Assembly (NCBI GenBank): GCA_022009975.1
Contig: CP091733.1
Span: 699,001 to 763,000 of the forward strand
Origin: Phocaeicola vulgatus
Lineage (GTDB): Bacteria > Bacteroidota > Bacteroidia > Bacteroidales > Tannerellaceae
Reading direction: 5' to 3'
Length of the DNA: 64,000 nucleotides
The position numbers and the translations under genes are program-made. Each line of letters begins with the position of its first letter. Position 1 is the stretch's first letter. This document shows, in pieces, positions 51,109 through 59,632 of the stretch. Below the pieces are notes generated by a model. It did no database searches. It was not told the DNA's origin and saw only the letters and a program-made list of their open reading frames with translations.

Positions 51109-52206
51109 TTATAACCATTGGTTCATGAATTCATCCATCTCGGCAGCATGAGCTTCGAGGCTTTGCAATAATTTGAACTGTGCTTTAGTACGGATTAAAT
51201 TATGCTTCGGGCTATGGATTTTATAATATGTGTCACCATTCAAGTAGTCTGTCAAGAAGCGCACAGTCTGCATGTAAGTCAGCAAACGACCGCCATAAGG
51301 AAGCATTTTAATTTCTGTCGGTGTCAAGAACGCCTTGGCCTTTTCCATATATCCTTTTGTATAAGCTTGGAAAATAGGAATATTGACATTGACATTGTCC
51401 AGGTTCTCATCATCTTCGGCTCCAGTGTTTCCTGCTGTGCGGATGAAGTCTCCTATGTCGGACAATACGAATCCCGGCATGACTGTATCCAAGTCGATTA
51501 CACACAAAACGCAGTCGCTGTCTGCATCGAACAGGATGTTGTTTACCTTGGTGTCACAGTGGTTGGTGCGTTTTTTTAATTTTCCTTCGCGGTAGAGGCG
51601 TTCTTGGATGCACATAGCTTCCGCACGTTTCTCTATTTCTTCTACCAAGTCCTTCACTTCCTCCAAGCGTCCTGCTGCATTGTCTTTTACAGCATCGTGG
51701 AATTGTTGAAGGCGGAACTCCATGTTGTGAAAGTTAGGTATTGTTTCTCCCAATGTTCCTTCAGGAATGTCTGACAACATAGTTTGGAAATCACCGAATG
51801 CTTTTCCTGCTTCGTATGAAAGTTCAGGAGTCACCTCCTCATAGCTTTTGCTGCGTGGGATAAACAAACAAACACGCCAATAGCTGTCGCCATCGAAATA
51901 GTAATTCTTGCCCTCTTTTGTTGGTAGGAAGGTCAATACTTTGCGGTCGATGTCTGTTTCTCCTTTAGCTTCCAACTTTTCACGGATGTGTGAAGTTACC
52001 ACATGGATGTTGTTTTGTAACATATCTACATTTGTGAAAATAAGATGATTGACACGCTGCAACACATATTTGATTTCACCGTTGGCAGTAGTTACTTTTA
52101 ATGTATCATTGATGTGTCCGTTTCCAAATGGTTCTGCTGATACCACATTTTCTTTTAAATCGAAATTGCTCAGAATTTCTAATAGCTGTTCTTTCGTTTT
52201 AGCCAT
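51109..52206 (-). CDS. APH-fold sugar kinase, N-acetylhexosamine-1-kinase (NahK)-like
   Basis: 365 residues, intact. The aminoglycoside-phosphotransferase fold is seen in EPFGNGHINDTLKV near the start, the Brenner-type loop NHCDTKVNNILFD (catalytic Asp and Asn), and VIDLDTVMPG (metal Asp). NahK-like kinases phosphorylate GlcNAc/GalNAc at C1 for the lacto-N-biose type route. Placed in one operon with GH110 and an MFS carrier, it would trap a host-glycan sugar. Some databases call relatives mucin desulfatase; I do not follow that name. Confidence 0.8.
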   Translation of the reverse strand: MAKTKEQLLEILSNFDLKENVVSAEPFGNGHINDTLKVTTANGEIKYVLQRVNHLIFTNVDMLQNNIHVVTSHIREKLEAKGETDIDRKVLTFLPTKEGKNYYFDGDSYWRVCLFIPRSKSYEEVTPELSYEAGKAFGDFQTMLSDIPEGTLGETIPNFHNMEFRLQQFHDAVKDNAAGRLEEVKDLVEEIEKRAEAMCIQERLYREGKLKKRTNHCDTKVNNILFDADSDCVLCVIDLDTVMPGFVLSDIGDFIRTAGNTGAEDDENLDNVNVNIPIFQAYTKGYMEKAKAFLTPTEIKMLPYGGRLLTYMQTVRFLTDYLNGDTYYKIHSPKHNLIRTKAQFKLLQSLEAHAAEMDEFMNQWL

Positions 52207-52237
52207 GATATTTGATTATTATTATGCGTTTAGACGA

Positions 52238-52245
52238 CAAAAGTA
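52238..52245 (-). promoter_or_regulatory. Candidate -7 box (TACTTTTG on minus) before the kinase gene
   Basis: CAAAAGTA on plus equals TACTTTTG on minus, 32 bases before the kinase start. It may give the kinase-MFS pair a promoter of its own in addition to the GH110 promoter. Confidence 0.4.
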
Positions 52246-52270
52246 ATAAAAAATTATTTTTAACCGATGT

Positions 52271-54094
52271 TTATTTCACTACGATATCCTTTTTCTCATC
52301 AAATCCAGTGTCGAAACGGTTGTTTTCGATGGTGTAATGGGTGACGTGTTCGAAAAGGAAACGATGGTTGTTCCAATGGAAAGCCGGATAACTGTTGTTC
52401 TGCCGGATGATATTATTCCGGAAAACCAATCCGTCTACTGATTTGGCATACAAGATAGGCTCATCGAACGTGTCAAACTCGTTGTCTTCTATCGTGATGC
52501 CACTATGGAAATATTTCTTCTGTGCTTCCAAATCTGGTATTTCCGGATAGATGGAAATGACACCGTTGGTGAATTGGAACATGTTGGTCAAGGCGTTGAT
52601 GAATTTGTTCTTGCGGATTGTGACATCGTGGCATGCTCCCGTCTCGAACCATCCATTGCAATCTCCACATAATAATATGGCTGTCCCGGAAGTATGGTCA
52701 AATACATTGTTCTCTATCAATGTCTTTTTAGGAGTGCTAAACAAACTACCTCTAGCCCGGTTGTTCCGAATCGTGTTATTGGCAAAATAGACTTCCGGAG
52801 TCCATTCCAAATTTTCTATGCCAAAGGTTCCGTTTTCATTTATATCAGCAGGAACCTCATTCTCGAAAGAGATTTCAAACTGTTTGGCTCCGTGTGCCGA
52901 TGGCTTATCTGCTGCTTTGATGGATGCGATACAATTCCTTTCATCGAAAGCTTCCATTGTCGTTGAGTTGATGAACTGTACGGAGTCTCCTTTAAATCCC
53001 CATTCAAAGCCATACGCTTGTCCGTGCATATAGGATGCTAAAAGGGTCTTGTCGTCAATTCGTTTAGCAACTTTCAAATAGGTTCCATGTACATTGATGG
53101 CATCGTCCATCATTCCTTCGTATAATCCATCTACAGATACGATTTTTCCTTTGCAACCTGAAAAGTGGGTGGCATCAGCCTGAGTCGTAAAGTAACGAGG
53201 ATCATTTTCCCCTCTCAGGCAAACGGAAAAGTGGTCTAAGGTGATGTTTTCGCTCATTTGCGCTAACAATCCCATTCCCTCTGCATAGTGGACATTGATA
53301 TTTTCCAAAGTTGTGTTCTTGTCGTATGAAACGAATATGCCTGGAGTTGGGCGTTCCCAACTGCGAAATACTACGACTGTTCCCGGAACCAGCTTGCTGT
53401 TTTTCCAAGGAGCCTTGAAAGTGCGAGGAGCAACCTCTTCGACATCCTTGGTTCCGACACGTATGTCGCTGGTTGTATATACCAACCGCTTGCTCTCTTT
53501 TTCAAAGGCAATGCCTATGTGCTGTTGAAGTTCCCAACCTTCACCTTTGGCGACTAAAGCATTGTCTTTTATTTCATATTGCACCCAAGGAGCAACTTTG
53601 TAAGTAATAGTTCCACCAACAGAGTCGTTTTCTAAAACTTCCACTTGCGCGATATGTGGATTGTCAAAATCGATGCTGAAATTCTTCAAAGTACAATTCT
53701 CTGAGTTCAGAAGCGATATAGGCAACATTCTTCCGTGGAAGATGAATTCCGAACCTTGTCCATCAAGGATGATATTTTTCAGTCCTTCCAAAGGGATTCC
53801 GACCAACTTAGGATTGTCTTGGTCGTGGTTGGAGATGAAATATTCACGTTCTGATGCCCCGGTTGGATAGAAATGGTATTCACCTTTGGGCAACTGTAAA
53901 GTAAGGGTTTCTTTCCCCGTTGCTTTCGGAGCAATTTCTTCCAGTGCGGAGGCGATGAGGGGAGAAACGTTGATCTCTTTGCCTGGAACAATTCCATAAT
54001 CTGCCAAGTTATAGGTTGTCTTTTCTTTACAGCTTGTCAGCAACGTCATAGCAAGAAGCGTAGTAGCTGAGGCTGCATAAATGATTCTGTTCAT
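52271..54094 (-). CDS. GH110 alpha-1,3-galactosidase (GlaB-like), lipoprotein
   Basis: 607 residues, intact. A lipoprotein signal (ATTLLAMTLLTSC) then DYGIVPGKEIN and a long parallel beta-helix with DDAINVHGTYLKVAKR, ARGSLFSTPKKTLIENN and TSGTAILLCGDCNGWFE, which match the GH110 family as known from Bacteroides fragilis and B. thetaiotaomicron. GH110 enzymes remove terminal alpha-1,3-linked galactose, as on blood group B and alpha-Gal glycans. The gene leads an operon with a sugar kinase and an MFS carrier; no SusC/D pair is in the window. Confidence 0.87.
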   Translation of the reverse strand: MNRIIYAASATTLLAMTLLTSCKEKTTYNLADYGIVPGKEINVSPLIASALEEIAPKATGKETLTLQLPKGEYHFYPTGASEREYFISNHDQDNPKLVGIPLEGLKNIILDGQGSEFIFHGRMLPISLLNSENCTLKNFSIDFDNPHIAQVEVLENDSVGGTITYKVAPWVQYEIKDNALVAKGEGWELQQHIGIAFEKESKRLVYTTSDIRVGTKDVEEVAPRTFKAPWKNSKLVPGTVVVFRSWERPTPGIFVSYDKNTTLENINVHYAEGMGLLAQMSENITLDHFSVCLRGENDPRYFTTQADATHFSGCKGKIVSVDGLYEGMMDDAINVHGTYLKVAKRIDDKTLLASYMHGQAYGFEWGFKGDSVQFINSTTMEAFDERNCIASIKAADKPSAHGAKQFEISFENEVPADINENGTFGIENLEWTPEVYFANNTIRNNRARGSLFSTPKKTLIENNVFDHTSGTAILLCGDCNGWFETGACHDVTIRKNKFINALTNMFQFTNGVISIYPEIPDLEAQKKYFHSGITIEDNEFDTFDEPILYAKSVDGLVFRNNIIRQNNSYPAFHWNNHRFLFEHVTHYTIENNRFDTGFDEKKDIVVK

Positions 54095-54117
54095 GGTGTA
54101 ATTTTTTGTTTTAAGTG

Positions 54118-54125
54118 CAAAGATA
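54118..54125 (-). promoter_or_regulatory. -7 box (TATCTTTG on minus) before the GH110 gene
   Basis: CAAAGATA on plus equals TATCTTTG on minus, 24 bases before the GH110 start codon. Confidence 0.55.
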
Positions 54126-54281
54126 GGGAAACTTTGCCGAATAATAGAATAACGTTCCGTATCGTTTTGCTTCGAATGTTACCAAGAGTTGGAAATACAT
54201 TACGATATTCACTATGAAAATAAAAAACACCAGGAACATAATTTTGAATAATAAAGTTGTTATTTTTAAAATGATTATATA

Positions 54282-54289
54282 TAACTTTG
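54282..54289 (+). promoter_or_regulatory. -7 box TAACTTTG before the cobalamin riboswitch
   Basis: TAACTTTG fits the consensus; a TTG about 22 bases upstream (GTTGTTATT) may be the -33 element. Transcription would start just before the riboswitch. Confidence 0.6.
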
Positions 54290-54292
54290 CAG

Positions 54293-54510
54293 TGCTTTTC
54301 GGTGAAGTGTTATGCAAGATTCGATGACAGCTTGAAAAGGGAATCCGGTGAGAGTCCGGAACAGTACCCGCTACTGTAAATGCCGTGAAAAGAAGGTTCT
54401 TAATCCTCTTGCCACTGTAATAAGATTACGGGAAGGCGAATCTTCGGCGAAGTCAGGAAACCTGCCGAAATAAGCAAATGCTGATTGGAATAGTTTCCGG
54501 GATTAGAAAC
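54293..54510 (+). ncRNA. Cobalamin (adenosylcobalamin-type) riboswitch
   Basis: The conserved B12-riboswitch segments are in order: GGGAATCCGGTGAGAGTCCG at about 54339, ACAGTACCCGCTACTGTAA at about 54361-54380, GCCACTGT at about 54411, GGGAAGGCG at about 54431, and the B12 box AGTCAGGAAACCTGCC at about 54450-54466. A short hairpin region follows before the coding start at 54552. It would lower expression of cbiK when adenosylcobalamin is abundant, most likely at the level of translation since no strong T-tailed terminator is seen. Confidence 0.96.
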
Positions 54511-54551
54511 GGTCAGTTAATATTATAGTTTAATTATTTATTTGTTATTGT

Positions 54552-55489
54552 ATGATGAAGATTAAAGTTGTGCTCATTGCGTGTATAGCTATGCTTTGTA
54601 GTGCTTTGAATCCAGTTAAAGCAGAAGGGATTTTTGCTCCTTCCAATGTCTTTGAAAATTTACAGCCTGGGGATAAAGTTGCCTTGTTGATGGTCTATTT
54701 CGGGACAACCCATGACGACACAAGGGCTTTGACTATTGATGCATTGAATAAGAAGGTAAAAGAAGCCTATCCGAATTTGGATGTGAGAGAAGCTTATACT
54801 TCGCGTATTGTCATGTATCGTTTGGCAAAACGTGGAGTTATCAAGAAGAATCCAATCGAGGCATTGGCACAATTGAAGGCGGATGGTTACACTCATGTTT
54901 TGGTACAATCTGCCAATATCATAGATGGTGTGGAAATGGAATCGCTCCGTAAGGATATCGCCCAAGTCAATTTCCTATTTAAAGAGATTCGTTTGGGACT
55001 TCCTCTTTTGTATTTCCCGGAAGATTACAAATTGGTGATTGATGCGCTTCTTCCGAAAGCCAAAGAAAATGCTGTCAATATTTGATTGGGCATGGAACAT
55101 ACAAACCGGAAACTGCACAATATGCCATGTTGGATTATATGTTCCAAGCTGAGGGGCACAAAAACTTTGCAGTAGGAACTGTTGAAGGCTATCCTTCATT
55201 TGAGGATGCTGTCAACCGTTTGCCGGAACGCCAGAAAAAAATCAAAGAGGTGCAACTGATACCGTTCTTGTTCGTTGCAGGCGACCATGCGAAAAATGAT
55301 ATTGCTGTCGATATGAAGCAGGCTTTGGAAGAGAAAGGATACAAGGTTTCCGTTTTGAACGAAGGTTTGGGACAGAATGCTGCCATCTTGGACATTTATA
55401 TGGATCATATCAAGTTTATCATGGAGAACAAACCTCTTGATATTAATGAAAAGAAGAAAGAGTATTCAAAAGGGAAAGACGCCTATTGA
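54552..55489 (+). CDS. cbiK: CbiK-type sirohydrochlorin cobaltochelatase with signal peptide (one frameshift)
   Basis: About 312 residues once joined. MKIKVVLIACIAMLCSALNPVKA is a signal peptide, so this is a periplasmic form, like those of Desulfovibrio and other Bacteroidetes. The chelatase motifs MVYFGTTHDDTR, LIGHGTYKPE (catalytic His) and PFLFVAGDHAKNDI (second metal His) are present. The frame breaks near 55084, one T missing (AVNILIGHGTYK). CbiK inserts cobalt in early cobamide synthesis; a periplasmic form may instead handle heme or metals. The riboswitch supports a cobalamin link. Confidence 0.9.
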
Positions 55490-55512
55490 CAGGTAAAGCT
55501 TCATAAAATATC

Positions 55513-55602
55513 ATGAACGTTTTTAGAAAAATAGTCTCCGGGTTTCATAAGATACTCGGAGTACAGACCCTGTCCAACATTCTGTTGGATGCAAAAGATT
55601 AA
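55513..55602 (+). pseudogene. Possible truncated N-terminus of a PepSY-TM-like protein
   Basis: ATG 55513 reads MNVFRKIVSGFHKILGVQTL and stops after 29 codons. PepSY-associated membrane proteins often begin FRKIHKWLG, and such genes are found near metal or B12 uptake genes. The match is only a dozen residues, so this is a weak suggestion. Confidence 0.25.
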
Positions 55603-55707
55603 ATTGTCGTTACCAATTAACGAAGTATCCTGAGTTATGCAATTAATCCAGTAGGGAAAGAATATTCATCTCCTTACTTATTGTAAACTTCAGACTCCTT
55701 GTTTATA

Positions 55708-55777
55708 GTAAATATAGCAAGATAAATGTTTTTTTGCCATTTTTCTTGCTTTAATCCCTCTCTTTTGCTATATTTAC
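55708..55777 (+). promoter_or_regulatory. 13-bp inverted repeat overlapping the hut operon promoter
   Basis: GTAAATATAGCAA (55708-55720) and TTGCTATATTTAC (55765-55777) are exact reverse complements 44 bases apart. The right copy contains the probable -7 box TATATTTA (55769-55776), which has TTG at 55746-55748, 20 bases upstream. A repressor bound at both half-sites could loop out the promoter, as expected for an inducible catabolic operon. No regulator gene lies next to it. Confidence 0.5.
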
Positions 55778-55837
55778 CGCGTATCAATCGATACTTTTTA
55801 AAAATACTTATTATACTACTAACATTATAATAACACT

Positions 55838-57544
55838 ATGGCAAAAAAGAAGCAGATAGTAGAGTGTGTACCTAATTTCAGCGAAGGTCGCGATATGAAC
55901 GTAATCCGTCAGATTACGGATGCAGTAGAGAGCGTAAAAGGTGTGAAATTGCTTGATGTTGATCCAGGCGAGGCAACTAATCGTACAGTCGTAACATTCG
56001 TGGGCGAGCCGGACGATGTGGTGGAGGCTGCTTTCAGAGCGGTGGGAAAAGCCGCACAACTTATCGATATGCGCCAGCAGCATGGTGCGCATCCCCGTAT
56101 CGGAGCAACGGATGTGTTGCCTATTGTGCCAGTGAGCGGAATAACTTTGGAAGAGTGTGCGGAGATTTCGCGTCGCCTTGCGAAACGGATTGCCGAAGAG
56201 TTGAACATCCCTTGTTATTGCTATGAGGCTGCGGCTTTCACTCCGGAGCGGAAGAATTTGGCGGTATGCCGCAAGGGTGAATATGAGGGCATTGCGGAGC
56301 GTATCGACGATGATGCAGAGGCTCCTGATTTTGGCAGACGCCCGTTTGACGAGCAGGTGGCACGTACAGGATGCACGGTCGTTGGAGCGAGAGATTTCCT
56401 GATTGCTGTGAATTTCAACCTGAATACCACTTCTACCAGACGCGCCAATGCCATAGCTTTTGACGTGAGAGAAAAAGGTAGACAGATGCGCGAAGGCAAT
56501 CCTATCGTGGGCAAGAAACTCTTTGACGCAGAAGGCAATCCTGTCATGAAGCCGGGAACATTGAAGGGCACTAAAGCCATCGGATGGTATATAGACGAGT
56601 ACGGTATCGCCCAAGTATCAATGAATATAACAGATATCAATGTCACTCCTTTGCACAAAGCATTCGACGAAGTGTGCCGCTGTGCACAGAACCGCGGGGT
56701 ACGTGTTACGGGAACAGAAATAGTGGGACTTGTACCGGAACGGACGCTTATCGAGGCAGGGCGTTATTTCCTTGCCAAACAGCAACGTTCTGCCGGCATA
56801 CCTAAGAAAGACATCCTTGATATCGCTATCAAATCGTTGGGATTGTCCGACCTTAAGGAATTCAAACCGGAAGAAAAGATAATAGAATATGTAATGGCGG
56901 AAAATGCCGAAAAGCAACATCTTCTTGTAGACATGAGCGTGAAGGGGTTCGCCGAAGAGACATCTCGTGAGAGTCCTGCACCTGGAGGAGGATCCGTTTC
57001 TGCATACATGGGAGCGTTGGGAGCTTCATTGGCTACAATGGTTGCCAATCTGTCCAGCCACAAACCTGGTTGGGATGCTCAGTGGAGCGAGTTCGCAAGC
57101 GTAGCCGAGGCAGGCATGTCTCTGCAGGAGCGTTTGTTACACCTTGTCGATGAGGATACGGAAGCATTCAACCGCATCATGGCTGCATTTGGTATGCCGA
57201 AGAACACACCGGAAGAGAAGGCTGCAAGGTCGGAAGCCATACAGAAGGCAACACTGTTTGCTGCAGAAGTCCCGCTTGAAACAATGAAGGCTTCTTTCGA
57301 GGTGTTTGATGTGTGCCGAAAGATGGTGGAAACGGGTAATCCTAACAGTGTTTCTGATGCCGGAGTAGGCGCATTGGCAGCACGTGCCGCTGTGCTTGGA
57401 GCAGGTATGAACGTGAAGATAAACGCTGGTTCACTGAAAGACCGTGAGAAAGCAGAAGCTTTGATAAACGAGGCAAATCAGCTAATAGCCAAGGCAAACA
57501 GCGTAGAGGCTGAGATTACAAAACTTGTCGAGGCTAAGTTGTAA
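55838..57544 (+). CDS. ftcD: FtcD-FchA: fused glutamate formimidoyltransferase / formimidoyl-THF cyclodeaminase
   Basis: 568 residues, intact. The N-terminal about 330 residues are the formimidoyltransferase (IVECVPNFSEGRD, catalytic H82 in QQHGAHPRIGATD, ETNPHL-like N-sub and C-sub domains). The C-terminal about 200 residues are the cyclodeaminase (SPAPGGGSVSAYMGALGASL). Together they pass the formimino group of formiminoglutamate to tetrahydrofolate and release ammonia. The fusion is the common Bacteroidales and animal arrangement. First gene of the hut operon. Confidence 0.95.
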   Translation: MAKKKQIVECVPNFSEGRDMNVIRQITDAVESVKGVKLLDVDPGEATNRTVVTFVGEPDDVVEAAFRAVGKAAQLIDMRQQHGAHPRIGATDVLPIVPVSGITLEECAEISRRLAKRIAEELNIPCYCYEAAAFTPERKNLAVCRKGEYEGIAERIDDDAEAPDFGRRPFDEQVARTGCTVVGARDFLIAVNFNLNTTSTRRANAIAFDVREKGRQMREGNPIVGKKLFDAEGNPVMKPGTLKGTKAIGWYIDEYGIAQVSMNITDINVTPLHKAFDEVCRCAQNRGVRVTGTEIVGLVPERTLIEAGRYFLAKQQRSAGIPKKDILDIAIKSLGLSDLKEFKPEEKIIEYVMAENAEKQHLLVDMSVKGFAEETSRESPAPGGGSVSAYMGALGASLATMVANLSSHKPGWDAQWSEFASVAEAGMSLQERLLHLVDEDTEAFNRIMAAFGMPKNTPEEKAARSEAIQKATLFAAEVPLETMKASFEVFDVCRKMVETGNPNSVSDAGVGALAARAAVLGAGMNVKINAGSLKDREKAEALINEANQLIAKANSVEAEITKLVEAKL

Positions 57545-57586
57545 CGAGAATAGAAAATGGTCTGTCGAATATAAATAACTATTATT

Positions 57587-59596
57587 ATGACATTTGCTGA
57601 AGAAATAAGACTGGGCATCCCTGATTGTCTTCCCGAACCGATGCCTTATGACAACAATATAAATCATGCGCCAAAGCGCAAGGAGATACTCACGCACGAG
57701 GAGAAACAGCTTGCTTTGCGCAATGCTTTGCGTTATTTCCCAAAACATCTGCACGCACAGTTGGCTCCTGAGTTTATTGACGAGCTAAACAAATACGGAC
57801 GTATTTATATGTATCGTTACCGTCCGCATTATGAGATATATGCAAGACCAATAGACGAGTATCCTCACCGTTCGGAGCAGGCTGCTGCCATTATGCTGAT
57901 GATTCAGAATAACCTGAACCCGGAGGTGGCACAGCATCCTCATGAACTAATCGTTTATGGCGGTAATGGTGCAATATTCCAGAACTGGGCGCAGTACAGG
58001 CTTACCATGAAATATCTGAGCGAGATGACAGACGAACAGACTCTTGTAATGTACTCTGGTCATCCTCTTGGATTGTTCCCGTCACATCCTAATGCACCGA
58101 GAGTGGTTGTGACAAACGGAATGGTTATCCCTAACTATTCAAAACCGGACGACTGGGAACGTATGAACGCCCTTGGTGTGAGCCAGTATGGACAGATGAC
58201 GGCAGGTTCTTATATGTATATAGGCCCGCAGGGCATTGTGCATGGTACAACTATTACGGTGTTGAATGCTGCCCGCAAACAACGGAGTGAAAAGGGCGGT
58301 TCGAATGATATCCACGGAATGCTGTTTGTATCGTCAGGACTTGGAGGCATGTCGGGAGCACAACCCAAGGCTGGAAACATAGCCGGTGTCGTAAGCGTGG
58401 TGGCTGAGATAAATCCATTGGCTGCGAAGAAACGTTATGACCAAGGATGGGTGGACGAGCTTCATGATAATTTAGATGAACTGATACCTGCTATTAAACG
58501 TAGCGTGGAGGAGAAACGTACTGTATCAATGGCTTATGTCGGTAACGTGGTGGATCTTTGGGAACGCCTTGCTGAAGAAGGTGTGCATGTAGATATCGGT
58601 AGTGACCAGACTTCGCTTCATAATCCATGGGCTGGCGGTTATTATCCTGCGGACTTGACACTCGAGGAATCAAAGGCGATGATGGCTGAGAATCCGGATG
58701 AATTCCGTAAACATGTACAATCTTCGTTGTGCCGCCAAGTGGCTGCCATAAACCGCCTTGCTGCCGATGGCATGTACTTCTTCGATTATGGCAATGCTTT
58801 CTTGTTGCAGGCAAAACGTGCGGGAGCGGATATCTGTAAGGCGAACGGTAAGTTCCGTTATCCATCTTATGTGCAGGATATCATGGGACCGATGTTCTTT
58901 GATTATGGCTTTGGCCCGTTCAGATGGGTATGTACTTCTGGAAATCCGGCAGACCTTGCAAAGACCGACGAGATAGCGGCAACTGTTTTGGAAGAAATCA
59001 TGCAAAATGCGCCAGATGAGATAAAGGGACAAATGGCAGACAATATCCATTGGATATGCGAGGCAAGCCGTAACAATCTTGTGGTAGGATCGCAGGCTCG
59101 CATCCTTTATGCTGATGCAGAGGGTCGTTCAAAGATAGCGTTGGCATTCAACGAAGCGATACGAAAAGGCGAAATAACCCGTCCTGTTGTCCTTGGACGC
59201 GACCATCACGATGTGTCGGGCACCGACTCTCCTTTCCGTGAAACAAGCAACATCTACGACGGCTCGCAGTTCTGTGCCGACATGGCTGTGCAGAACGTCA
59301 TAGGCGATTCGTTCCGTGGTGCTACATGGGTGTCGTTGCATAACGGCGGCGGTGTAGGCTGGGGTGAAGTGATAAACGGTGGCTTCGGCATGGTGATTGA
59401 TGGCAGCTCTGAGAGCGACCGTCACATCCGGGAGATGCTTTTCTGGGACGTGAACAATGGTATCGCACGAAGGGCGTGGGCACGCAACGAAGGATCCATC
59501 CATAGCATTGAGCGGGAGATGCTCCGTTCGCAAGGACTGCAAGTGACTATGCCAAACATTGTTGATGACGAGATTATCAGTAAATATGTGAACTAA
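57587..59596 (+). CDS. hutU: HutU, urocanate hydratase
   Basis: 669 residues, intact. YGGNGAIFQNWAQYRLTMKYL, MYSGHPLGLFPSHP and the NAD-binding region SSGLGGMSGAQPKAGN are typical; the active-site cysteine lies in RWVCTSGNP. It hydrates urocanate to 4-imidazolone-5-propanoate. About 100 residues longer than the classical Pseudomonas form, as usual for Bacteroidetes HutU. It begins 42 bases after ftcD. Confidence 0.96.
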   Translation: MTFAEEIRLGIPDCLPEPMPYDNNINHAPKRKEILTHEEKQLALRNALRYFPKHLHAQLAPEFIDELNKYGRIYMYRYRPHYEIYARPIDEYPHRSEQAAAIMLMIQNNLNPEVAQHPHELIVYGGNGAIFQNWAQYRLTMKYLSEMTDEQTLVMYSGHPLGLFPSHPNAPRVVVTNGMVIPNYSKPDDWERMNALGVSQYGQMTAGSYMYIGPQGIVHGTTITVLNAARKQRSEKGGSNDIHGMLFVSSGLGGMSGAQPKAGNIAGVVSVVAEINPLAAKKRYDQGWVDELHDNLDELIPAIKRSVEEKRTVSMAYVGNVVDLWERLAEEGVHVDIGSDQTSLHNPWAGGYYPADLTLEESKAMMAENPDEFRKHVQSSLCRQVAAINRLAADGMYFFDYGNAFLLQAKRAGADICKANGKFRYPSYVQDIMGPMFFDYGFGPFRWVCTSGNPADLAKTDEIAATVLEEIMQNAPDEIKGQMADNIHWICEASRNNLVVGSQARILYADAEGRSKIALAFNEAIRKGEITRPVVLGRDHHDVSGTDSPFRETSNIYDGSQFCADMAVQNVIGDSFRGATWVSLHNGGGVGWGEVINGGFGMVIDGSSESDRHIREMLFWDVNNGIARRAWARNEGSIHSIEREMLRSQGLQVTMPNIVDDEIISKYVN

Positions 59597-59632
59597 AATT
59601 AGAGAACTACAAACAAAAAATAATGCCAGTAT

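Larger units (their letters stand above)
55490..55837. other. Intergenic region between cbiK and the hut operon
   Basis: 348 bases. It includes a 29-codon frame (55513-55602, MNVFRKIVSGFHKILG) that looks like the first residues of a PepSY-type membrane protein and may be a relic, a weak CTCCG/CGGAG hairpin near 55541-55563, and the hut promoter with a 13-bp inverted repeat (55708-55777). Otherwise nothing recognised. Confidence 0.5.

Noticed and set aside
55909..56658. Minus-strand open frames opposite ftcD and other hut genes
   Set aside because: Low-stop antisense frames produced by codon bias of the hut genes; no independent support.
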